From contig JAEUHM010000047.1 in NCBI GenBank assembly GCA_016795485.1, positions 1 through 42,637 on the forward strand: 42,637 nucleotides of DNA, read 5' to 3'. Shown here in pieces: positions 27,179 through 34,449 of the stretch. Each line of letters opens with the position of its first letter. The first letter of the stretch is position 1. The notes beneath the pieces were generated by a model. It saw only the letters and a list, made by a program, of their open reading frames with translations. It was not told the DNA's origin and searched no databases. The DNA comes from Verrucomicrobiaceae bacterium. Its GTDB lineage: Bacteria; Verrucomicrobiota; Verrucomicrobiia; Verrucomicrobiales; Verrucomicrobiaceae. Both the position numbers and the translations under genes were made by a program.

Positions 27179-27479
27179 GGAAAATAAAAAGGAAGTAGAA
27201 AGTGATTATGAAAAAAATGAAATGAATGCAGAATCCGCCTCGCTATCGCAAATCATCGCTATTTTAAGAATCACAATAAGGCGAATGAGGCAGTTCTGAG
27301 GAAACTTGGTAAAGTATGCCCGCCCAATATGGGGTCAAGGAGTCTTTTGGCTCGAAATCTGAGTTTTAGTGAACCTTAATAGTTATGGTTTATTGATTAT
27401 ATGGGAGGCCGAGCGTGTCCTTAGCGTGCATGCTCTCACGTTTGCCTCCCGAGCTCTTGTGGTATCCTAGAGGATCGTT
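27179..27479. promoter_or_regulatory. Divergent intergenic region mreB / acetyltransferase, with long inverted repeat
   Basis: A 301-bp gene-free, AT-rich stretch between opposed starts. An inverted repeat spans 27403-27450: GGGAGGC (27403-27409) pairs with GCCTCCC (27444-27450), and inside these CGTG pairs with CACG. It is not followed by a T-run in either direction. For mreB a weak minus-strand promoter can be imagined: TTGACC (27338-27333), 16 nt, then TACTTT (27316-27311); a TAAAAT box also lies at 27266-27261 without a matching -35. A good ribosome binding site, AGAGGA (27469-27474), precedes the acetyltransferase ATG by 5 nt. Apart from these I see nothing else. Confidence 0.45.
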
Positions 27480-27998
27480 ATGACATGGATTGATTGCGGG
27501 CCAGAACACCTTGAGGCCATTCGAGGCATCCTAAACCACGCCATCGTGCATACTACGGCACGATATGACTACTTGCCCAAAACAGCGGACGAAATGTCAT
27601 CCTGGTTTGAGGGCAAACAGCACGCTGGATTGCCTATCATCGGACTCGCGGACGACTCGGGTCGATTGGTCGGTTTTGGTAGCTACGGGCCTTTTCGAGC
27701 ATTTGCTGCCTACAAATACACGGTTGAGCACTCGATTTACGTCGACACAGAGTTCCAAGGACGGGGGTTCGGCAAGCAGCTGTTAGATCGTCTTATCCAA
27801 GTTGCCGAAAGCCAGGGATTTAAGACCATGGTTGGCGTCATTGATGCTGAAAATGCCGGTAGCATCGAGTTACACAAAAAGCAGGGCTTCATCACGTGTG
27901 GGATCATTAAAGAAGCAGGATACAAGTTTGGGCGGTGGCTCGACCTTGTGATCTGCCAAAAACAACTCACCGGACCCACGCATCCCGTGGAAGAGTGA
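27480..27998 (+). CDS. GNAT-family N-acetyltransferase (phosphinothricin acetyltransferase-like)
   Basis: A 172-aa cytoplasmic acetyl-CoA-dependent transferase. The acetyl-CoA pyrophosphate loop is QGRGFG (93-98), within SIYVDTEFQGRGFGKQLLDRL. Later landmarks are VGVIDAENAGSIELHKKQGF and YKFGRWLDLVICQK, close to the Pat/YncA (MnaT) subgroup that acetylates amino groups of methionine-like compounds and phosphinothricin. The start is well supported by AGAGGA 5 nt upstream. The true substrate is unknown. A secreted esterase follows after 25 bp on the same strand; the two may share a transcript, although no functional link is apparent. Confidence 0.92.
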   Translation: MTWIDCGPEHLEAIRGILNHAIVHTTARYDYLPKTADEMSSWFEGKQHAGLPIIGLADDSGRLVGFGSYGPFRAFAAYKYTVEHSIYVDTEFQGRGFGKQLLDRLIQVAESQGFKTMVGVIDAENAGSIELHKKQGFITCGIIKEAGYKFGRWLDLVICQKQLTGPTHPVEE

Positions 27999-28023
27999 GA
28001 AACCCAAGACGTTGGTTGTGCTC

Positions 28024-29001
28024 ATGATACGCTCTCTGACCATTCCGCTACTGCTGAGTCTTGTTTCGGCACAGGCCGAACAAGCTACTCCCCAAAAGAC
28101 AAACGCAGTGGCCGTGGCAGAGAAGAATGATGTCGAGGTGCTTCTGGATCAACCTTACGCCGATGGGGTAAATCCAAAGCAGCAAGTCGATCTCTATCTG
28201 CCCAAGCATCGCAAGTCTTCCGCGCCACTGCCAGTGATCGCGTTCATCCACGGTGGTGGATGGATGCGCGGAGACCGCATCGGCACAGCATCAGGATGCA
28301 TCAGCACAGCGCGAAGTGGCATGTATGCTGCAGTAGGCATCGGCTATCGTTTGACTGATGAAGCGGGCTGGCCGGCCCAGATTCACGACTGCAAAGCAGC
28401 CATTAGGTGGATTCGCGGCAATGCCTCCAAATACAACCTCGATGCCAACAAGATCGCCGTTTGGGGAAGCTCAGCAGGTGGGCACTTATCGTCTCTTCTG
28501 GGCACCAGTGGCGGTGTAGAGGAACTTGAAGGCAATATCGGCAGCTTCAAGAATGTAAGCAGCAAGGTCAATTGCGTGGTGAATCTATGTGGTCCAGAAG
28601 ACTTTATGACCGCGCTGATGTTCGATGCCAAAGACGTACCAATTTACAAGGATGACGCTGTCAGTGCATTGTTGGGTGGAATGGCGACTGAGAGGCCTGA
28701 AGTGGCAAAAGCAGCATCACCGTTGACTTACGTAAGCGCTGACGATCCGCCGTTTTTTACCTTTCACGGCACAAAGGATGAACGAGTGTCTTTCAAACAC
28801 GCAGAGTTGATCCACACAGCACTCAAGAAGGTAGGAGTAGAGTCCTACCTTGCTCCGATCGTCGGCGGCGGTCACAGTTCAGTGGGGCACCCCGAAGTCC
28901 GGGTAAGAGGGCAAAAGTTCGTCGACAAACACTTCCAAGGGATCTCATCCGAAATGTCTGAGGCACCCATCCAGGCTCTTCCGGAGGAGCGAAAGAAGTA
29001 A
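28024..29001 (+). CDS. Secreted alpha/beta-hydrolase (BD-FAE-like esterase)
   Basis: A 325-aa exported hydrolase. The signal peptide MIRSLTIPLLLSLVSAQAEQ supports ATG 28024 over the TTG at 28012. The oxyanion motif is HGGGW (76-80). The nucleophile is S150 in WGSSAGG, the acid is D252 in HGTKDERV, and H284 in GGGHSS completes the triad. The overall pattern (DLYLPKH...VIAFIHGGGWMRGDR) is that of bacterial esterases that deacylate plant or algal polysaccharides (BD-FAE/acetyl-xylan or feruloyl type). It lies before a carbohydrate-active fusion protein and a sulfatase, in keeping with a polysaccharide-related job, but the substrate cannot be assigned. Confidence 0.88.
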   Translation: MIRSLTIPLLLSLVSAQAEQATPQKTNAVAVAEKNDVEVLLDQPYADGVNPKQQVDLYLPKHRKSSAPLPVIAFIHGGGWMRGDRIGTASGCISTARSGMYAAVGIGYRLTDEAGWPAQIHDCKAAIRWIRGNASKYNLDANKIAVWGSSAGGHLSSLLGTSGGVEELEGNIGSFKNVSSKVNCVVNLCGPEDFMTALMFDAKDVPIYKDDAVSALLGGMATERPEVAKAASPLTYVSADDPPFFTFHGTKDERVSFKHAELIHTALKKVGVESYLAPIVGGGHSSVGHPEVRVRGQKFVDKHFQGISSEMSEAPIQALPEERKK

Positions 29002-29068
29002 CGATACTTCTGAATAGCGCCGGACGGAACTGACGTCTATCCATGACGCCCTTTAAATACTTCACTCC

Positions 29069-31510
29069 ATGAGTTCCGTCTTACCCGTCATGTCCGGCCT
29101 TCCATTTGGAAGAGTTTCGACCAGCGGTATGAGTTTGCGGATGGGAAATGAGAAGTGGATGCTAAACGGTGTGTCTTATGGGCCGTTCAAGCCTAACTCA
29201 CGTGGTGAGAGCTATCCCGATGATGCGCAACTGGCACGCGATTTTGCGCACATCAAAGCGTTGGGGTTCAACACCGTTCGTGTTTATGATTTACCGAGTG
29301 ACGCAGTTCTGCGCGAGGCACGGCGGCAAGATCTCCGGCTGATTGCTGGCATTCCCTGGACGGATCACACTGATTTTCTCTCCGATGATGAAGCGTGGCA
29401 CGAGATAAGGCGAAGAGTCCATGAGGTTGCATCGAAATACGGCAATGGAGACCGAGTCGCTGTTCTGCTCGTTGGCAATGAGATCGAGAAGACTCTCGTT
29501 CGATGGATGAAGCCCCCAAAAGTGAAAGCAGCACTTGAGGAACTGGTCACCATCGCCAAAAAAGCGGCTCCCGCCTGCCTGATCGCTTACGCCACCTATC
29601 CCAGCACCGAATACATCGTTCCGGACAATGCAGATGTGGTTGCCGTGAATGTCTATTTGGAACAGCAGGAGAAGTTCAAGAGATATCTATTGCGCCTCAT
29701 GAATCAGACTGCCAGCAGGCCGCTGATCATTTCTGAGTTTGGTCTGGATGCCCATGTTCACGGTGAAGAACTGCAAGCCGAAGCCTGGACCTGGATGAGA
29801 GACACATGCTCTGCGTGTGGGATAGCGGGTACCGTGTGGTTTAGCTACACAGACGAGTGGTTCCGCGGCGGCGAGCAGGTGCGTGGCTGGAAGTTTGGTC
29901 TCGTCGACGAGGAACGGCAGCCAAGAATCATCTGCCAAACAACAAAGGACGGATTATCGCCACGGACGCAAGGGCCCTACATTTCGGTCGTCGTGTGCAC
30001 ACGCAACGGAGCCGCTACCCTGGAGGCTTGCTTGGCTGCCCTTGAGAGACAGAACTATGAGAGATACGAAGTAATCGTCATCGACGACGGTTCAACCGAT
30101 GGAGTGCCGACGATTGCCGCAGCACATGAGTCTGTCCGCTACATCCACCAGGAACACGCGGGATTAAGCGTAGCTAGGAATACTGGCAAAGATGCTGCAC
30201 GCGGTGAAATCATCGCATACACCGATGATGACTGTGTGCCAGACGAAGACTGGCTTCAATACCTTGCGCAAGCGTTCGATGATCCAATGTGGGTGGCTGC
30301 GGGTGGTCCCAACTTGCCGCCGACACCGAGAAACAATACGGAGCGTTGTGTGGCAGCGGCCCCAGGAGGTCCGTGTCATGTGCTGCTGAACGACGAAGAG
30401 GCAGAACACCTGCCTGGATGCAATCTCTCGATTCGCAAATCTGCGTTAAATGCCATTGGTGGATTTGATTCGGTTTTCCGAGCAGCCGGTGATGATGTGG
30501 ATGTCTGCTGGCGACTCAGAGAGGCTGGCGGCAAGCTTCGCTTTGTCCCTGGGGCCATGGTCTGGCATCATCGAAGATTCACGTTGGGTGCTTACCTCAA
30601 GCAACAGCGTGGGTACGGACACGCGGAAGCCTTATTGATGAAAAAACACCCGAATCGCTTTGGGATGATGGGCGGCGCACGCTGGCGCGGCCTTATCTAT
30701 GGCGACGGTGGCGGTGGAACCGTGCCAGACGAGGGTGCGGTGTTTCATGGACCTTACGGCACAGGTGCTTTTCAGGTGGTCTATGCTGGAGGTGCACAGT
30801 TCGGCTGGTGGCATTGGTTTGCAGGCGTGCTGTGGATTGCCCTATCGCTGATGTTCTTGTGTTTTGGCTGGATGTGGGTTGCCACAGGGCTAGTTGGATG
30901 CGCCTTAGTGTCAGCTGGCAATGTGGCCCGCAGACAATGGAGAGGGAGCGGTTTGCACCGTGCCTCCGATGCGTTTTTGCTCTGGCTAATGTGTCTACTT
31001 CAGCCAGTGATTCGAGAATGGGCAAGGGTCGTCGGCATGATCAGGACTGGAGCAAGGCCTACTTTCAAGACAGCTCTCCCTGACATCATCCCACCCATCA
31101 AACCAAAGAAGTTCTCGATCAAACTCGCCGAGAGGAGCTATTGGAGCGCTACCGGAAAGGGTCGAGACGAGTGGATGCAAGCTCTGCGCGAACATTTGGC
31201 AGCGACCAAACGGACGTGGCGTGAGGATGATGGGTGGCGCTGGTTCGATATTGAACAATCCCCTCTCGCTTGGCTCACCGTGACGGAGTACCATGGCGGA
31301 CCACGAAAACTCACGCGCATTCGATTACTTTTGCGTTTGGACTGGCGTTGGTTCGCTGCCGCTGGTGTTTTGTTATTCCTCAGTCAGGAGCATCTCGGGT
31401 TTGTCGCAGGTTTCCTCGCCGTCACTGCGGCATGGCTGACAGCCTCCGTGATCAGAGGGGTCACGATGATTCAACTTGCTGCTGAGAAGTCAGGCCTTCA
31501 GGCCATGTAA
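29069..31510 (+). CDS. Fusion of clan GH-A-like glycoside hydrolase and family 2 glycosyltransferase
   Basis: An 813-aa protein. Residues about 28-290 are a TIM-barrel hydrolase-like domain: LNGVSYGPFKP, IKALGFNTVRVYDLP, acid/base E138 in VGNEIEK, and putative nucleophile E223 in IISEFGLDA. Residues about 304-530 are a GT2 glycosyltransferase: VVVCTRNGA, DDGSTDG (339-345), metal-binding DDD (386-388), PGCNLSIRKSAL and GDDVDVCWRLREAG. Hydrophobic helices lie near 578-620, 633-650 and 761-795, so the enzyme is membrane-bound. A synthase that also trims or transglycosylates its own glycan is plausible, as known for GT2/GH17 proteins making cyclic beta-glucans; product unknown. No signal peptide is seen before the hydrolase, so its sidedness is uncertain. 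The start could also be 29090 or 29129. Confidence 0.85.
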   Translation: MSSVLPVMSGLPFGRVSTSGMSLRMGNEKWMLNGVSYGPFKPNSRGESYPDDAQLARDFAHIKALGFNTVRVYDLPSDAVLREARRQDLRLIAGIPWTDHTDFLSDDEAWHEIRRRVHEVASKYGNGDRVAVLLVGNEIEKTLVRWMKPPKVKAALEELVTIAKKAAPACLIAYATYPSTEYIVPDNADVVAVNVYLEQQEKFKRYLLRLMNQTASRPLIISEFGLDAHVHGEELQAEAWTWMRDTCSACGIAGTVWFSYTDEWFRGGEQVRGWKFGLVDEERQPRIICQTTKDGLSPRTQGPYISVVVCTRNGAATLEACLAALERQNYERYEVIVIDDGSTDGVPTIAAAHESVRYIHQEHAGLSVARNTGKDAARGEIIAYTDDDCVPDEDWLQYLAQAFDDPMWVAAGGPNLPPTPRNNTERCVAAAPGGPCHVLLNDEEAEHLPGCNLSIRKSALNAIGGFDSVFRAAGDDVDVCWRLREAGGKLRFVPGAMVWHHRRFTLGAYLKQQRGYGHAEALLMKKHPNRFGMMGGARWRGLIYGDGGGGTVPDEGAVFHGPYGTGAFQVVYAGGAQFGWWHWFAGVLWIALSLMFLCFGWMWVATGLVGCALVSAGNVARRQWRGSGLHRASDAFLLWLMCLLQPVIREWARVVGMIRTGARPTFKTALPDIIPPIKPKKFSIKLAERSYWSATGKGRDEWMQALREHLAATKRTWREDDGWRWFDIEQSPLAWLTVTEYHGGPRKLTRIRLLLRLDWRWFAAAGVLLFLSQEHLGFVAGFLAVTAAWLTASVIRGVTMIQLAAEKSGLQAM

Positions 31511-31517
31511 GAACACT

Positions 31518-32975
31518 TTAGTTCCTCAATACGGGGAACTGCTTTCTCAGAAGCGATTCCGCCTCTTTCAGCGCCTCTTTTGCCTCTTCAGATTCAATGG
31601 CGTTAATCATCTCGGCCTCATCTTCGGGGTGGCGATAAAGTTCTCTTGCTCTGACCTCGCCAGTTTGCCAATCTCGCCACTCCGTGTAGCGCACTTTGTC
31701 GGTGCGCACGGAGTATCCCATGTGACTAGGCTTCTTGGAGGGCTCCCGATCAAAATACGCTGGCCTTGGGTGCTGCGTGAAGGCTGCATTGTCCACAGCA
31801 ACACTCGGGTTCATAAGTACAGGCACTAGGCTACTACCCTCCAGTCCAGGAACAGCTCTGAGGCCACACAACTCATTCAAGGTCGGGAACAGATCCACAA
31901 GCTCGGCCAGCGCTTTCGTGCTGCTGCCCGCTGTTAGCATGCCTGGAAAAGCAACGAACATAGGAACATGCGCGTCATACTCAAAGTTGGACGTTTTTCC
32001 CCACAGCGAATGCTCACCGATGTGATAACCGTGATCACCTACAAAGGTGATGACTGTGTTGTCTGCACTTGGGTGTTTTTCGAGTGCATCAAGCACCTTA
32101 CCAAGTTGTGCATCGAGATACGAGATATTGGCAAAGTAGCCATGCCGCATCTCTGCAGCCTGCTCTGATGTGAGTTGGAAGTTTTTGTTCTCTGCTCGCC
32201 GAAGAATCTCGGTACTTTGATGAAATGCAATCTCTGGAGCCCCTTGAGGACGAGCGGCATTCAATGGCGGAAGCTGACTCCGGTCATACATATCCCAATA
32301 TTTTTTGGGAGCATTGAAAGGTGCATGCGGCTTCCAGAAGCCCACTGCCAAGAAAAATGGCCCATCGTTCAACTGACCCAAGGTCTCCACAGCCTTGGCG
32401 GCCACTCGCCCATCATAGTAGGCCTCATCAGGCACGTTTCGGCACTCACACATCACGGTTGCCCCATAACTCAGCGGCGTGAGCGTCGTTTTGTTTTCAG
32501 GCAACGTGCCCTCTACCTCTGCTAGGTCATCACCGTGGTTCGCGTAGTGCAGATACTCATCCGCTGACCACGAAGGCCGATCGCCTTTGACTGTGGTGTG
32601 CCAGTTGTGGAATATTTTGCCAACACAACGAGTTTCGTAGCCCTGCTTTTTGAACCAACCAGGGATCGTCTCAACATTTGGATTGGGTTCACGAAAATGC
32701 GTGCTGTTGTTCCAAATCTTGGTCGTATCAGGTCTCAATCCCGTCAGCATAGATGACCGTGAGGGATTGCACACTGCCTGCTGACAGTAGGCACGCTCGA
32801 ACTTCATCGATTTCTTGGCTAGACGATCAAGGTTGGGCGTGATCGCTGTTGAGCCATAGCTCGCGAGCTCAGGTCTAAAGTCATCCGCCATGATGAATAG
32901 GACATTTGGCTTCTCTTTAGCCAGTGAGATACTGCTGAGAAGGGTCAGAAAAATGCAAAGTGCACGGTGTTTCAT
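31518..32975 (-). CDS. Secreted sulfatase, iduronate-2-sulfatase-like
   Basis: A 485-aa exported type I sulfatase. The signal peptide MKHRALCIFLTLLSSISLAK precedes NVLFIMADDFRPEL (metal ligands D31/D32). The signature is CNPSRSS, whose Cys69 would be converted to formylglycine, with R73 adjacent. Further landmarks are GKIFHNW, VGFWKPHAPF and GDHGYHIGEHSLWGKTSNFE. These, and the GFWKPH motif, point to the iduronate-2-sulfatase-like (S1_7) branch. It removes sulfate esters from polysaccharides in the periplasm or outside the cell. No sulfatase-maturing enzyme is in the window. The gene converges with the GH/GT2 fusion, 7 bp between stops. Confidence 0.93.
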   Translation of the reverse strand: MKHRALCIFLTLLSSISLAKEKPNVLFIMADDFRPELASYGSTAITPNLDRLAKKSMKFERAYCQQAVCNPSRSSMLTGLRPDTTKIWNNSTHFREPNPNVETIPGWFKKQGYETRCVGKIFHNWHTTVKGDRPSWSADEYLHYANHGDDLAEVEGTLPENKTTLTPLSYGATVMCECRNVPDEAYYDGRVAAKAVETLGQLNDGPFFLAVGFWKPHAPFNAPKKYWDMYDRSQLPPLNAARPQGAPEIAFHQSTEILRRAENKNFQLTSEQAAEMRHGYFANISYLDAQLGKVLDALEKHPSADNTVITFVGDHGYHIGEHSLWGKTSNFEYDAHVPMFVAFPGMLTAGSSTKALAELVDLFPTLNELCGLRAVPGLEGSSLVPVLMNPSVAVDNAAFTQHPRPAYFDREPSKKPSHMGYSVRTDKVRYTEWRDWQTGEVRARELYRHPEDEAEMINAIESEEAKEALKEAESLLRKQFPVLRN

Positions 32976-32986
32976 TGCCCTGATAA

Positions 32987-33001
32987 CCTCGTGACACGAG
33001 G
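32987..33001. terminator. Short hairpin between efflux-lipoprotein and sulfatase genes
   Basis: CCTCGT-GAC-ACGAGG forms a perfect 6-bp stem with a 3-nt loop in the 52-bp gap between the stop of the outer-membrane lipoprotein gene and the sulfatase start, both on the minus strand. No U-run follows, so it may be a weak terminator or a leader structure 11 nt upstream of the sulfatase start. Confidence 0.3.
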
Positions 33002-33027
33002 CTCCCTTTCAATGTTTGGCAATCGCC

Positions 33028-34419
33028 CTACCACGAGCCGCCCAAAGCTCTGATCAGTTGCACCGTGGTGGTCAACAAATCCCCACGGATCACTGTGGCT
33101 TCCTGTTCAGCTCGCAGCAGCGTGCGTCTGGCATCCAAGACTTCATAATAGGCGACAAGACCCGAGTCGTAGCGTTTCTGCGCCAAGTCTACGGTCTTCT
33201 GAGCAGCTGCCACCGTGGTTTGTTGCGATGCAAGTTGGCGCCGGAGAACGTCAATGCTGCTTAATGCGTCCTCCACTTCCCGCATGGCCTGCAGCACTGT
33301 GTTTTTGTAGGCTGCTGCCGCTTGATCGTAGCGTGCAGTGGCTGCTTGAACTTGAGCCTTATTTAGGCCCGCGCTCAATAGGTCCCAGCTGAGTTCCGGG
33401 CCGATGCCCCACACCCGAGCAGCTCTGGACGCAAGATTAGAGACCAAACTGCTCTCCGCACCGCCGCTGCTGCCCAGAGTGATCCCTGGAAACAGTGCCG
33501 CTTTGGCGACCCCTATCTCAGCGTTCAGTGCGGCCATCTGGCGCTCCGCTGCGGCGATGTCTGGCCGACGTTGCAAGAGGTCGGCAGGCACGCTTTTGGG
33601 CACCGATGGAGCACTTCCTGGCAGTTCCAGGCTTGGGATATCAAATCCAGCCGGAGGCTTGCCTGTCAGCACCGCAAGTGCGTGCTCTAGTTCTTCACGG
33701 CGCCGTTCTAGCCCAATCGCCTCGGCCTCGGTCTCTGCCAAATCAGTCTCCGCCTGGGCCACGTCAAGCTGGGCCGTGTCACCTTGCTTGAATCTGGCTG
33801 TGGCGAGCTCAACAGCGCGCTTCCTAACCTCAAGAGTCCGGTTCAGAAGCGCAATCGCCTCATCTTGAGCCATCAGTGCGAAGAACGTTGTCGCCACTTC
33901 AGCTTGAACTGCCAGCTTCACGCTCTGCTGGAGGTCTTCCTGGGCCTCTGCATCCAATTGGGACGCTTTGGCTGTATTTCTGGCGCGCGACCACAAGTCT
34001 ACTTCGTAACTGACCTCCACGGTGCCGCGATTGCGTGTGATGGTTCGTCCACCGCCAAAATTGATCGCCACCGCACCGGAGTTCCGCGTCCGGCGTGACG
34101 ATGCAGCCACTCCCAGCACTGGAAATATCCCCGCGCGGTCTGCCTTGGCCAGCGCTCTAGCTTCTGCGACCTGATAAGATGCAATCTCCAGGCTGACGTT
34201 TGCCTTGGTGGCCTCAGTCTCCAGGACATTGAGACGATTCTGGCCAAAAATCTTCCACCATTCGCCCCGATCTGTGTTTGCAGCGGGCCTTCCATGCTTC
34301 CATACCCCAGAGGTTTTGAACTCTGCCGGGACCTCGGGCTTGGGAGAAAGATACTTGGGGGCCAGATTGCATCCGGCCAGGGCCACACACAGCCCAATTT
34401 TACTTACTTGCTTGAACAT
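33028..34419 (-). CDS. Outer-membrane efflux lipoprotein (TolC/NodT family)
   Basis: A 463-aa outer-membrane factor. Lipobox LAGC with Cys17 (CVALAGCNLAPKY) is followed by the NodT-type start (PEVPAEF, GEWWKIFGQNRLNVL). Two repeats of long helical pairs follow, the first with AEVATTFFALMAQDEAIALLNRTL and DTAQLDVAQAETDLA, the second with AALNAEIGVAKAALFPGITL and GLVAYYEVLDARRTLL. The RPDIAAAERQ motif is typical. Such trimers form the outer-membrane tunnel of RND or ABC efflux pumps. No membrane-fusion or pump gene lies beside it here, so it is an orphan or serves a pump elsewhere. It is divergent from the secreted nuclease, with only 30 bp between starts. Confidence 0.94.
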   Translation of the reverse strand: MFKQVSKIGLCVALAGCNLAPKYLSPKPEVPAEFKTSGVWKHGRPAANTDRGEWWKIFGQNRLNVLETEATKANVSLEIASYQVAEARALAKADRAGIFPVLGVAASSRRTRNSGAVAINFGGGRTITRNRGTVEVSYEVDLWSRARNTAKASQLDAEAQEDLQQSVKLAVQAEVATTFFALMAQDEAIALLNRTLEVRKRAVELATARFKQGDTAQLDVAQAETDLAETEAEAIGLERRREELEHALAVLTGKPPAGFDIPSLELPGSAPSVPKSVPADLLQRRPDIAAAERQMAALNAEIGVAKAALFPGITLGSSGGAESSLVSNLASRAARVWGIGPELSWDLLSAGLNKAQVQAATARYDQAAAAYKNTVLQAMREVEDALSSIDVLRRQLASQQTTVAAAQKTVDLAQKRYDSGLVAYYEVLDARRTLLRAEQEATVIRGDLLTTTVQLIRALGGSW

Positions 34420-34449
34420 CCGTTTCCAAAGTAAGGTCTACGGGTTCTT

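Noticed and set aside
27311..27338. Possible mreB promoter TTGACC-N16-TACTTT on the minus strand
   Set aside because: The -35 is good but the -10 matches only three of six positions and the leader would be over 130 nt; kept as a mention in the intergenic entry rather than a separate call.
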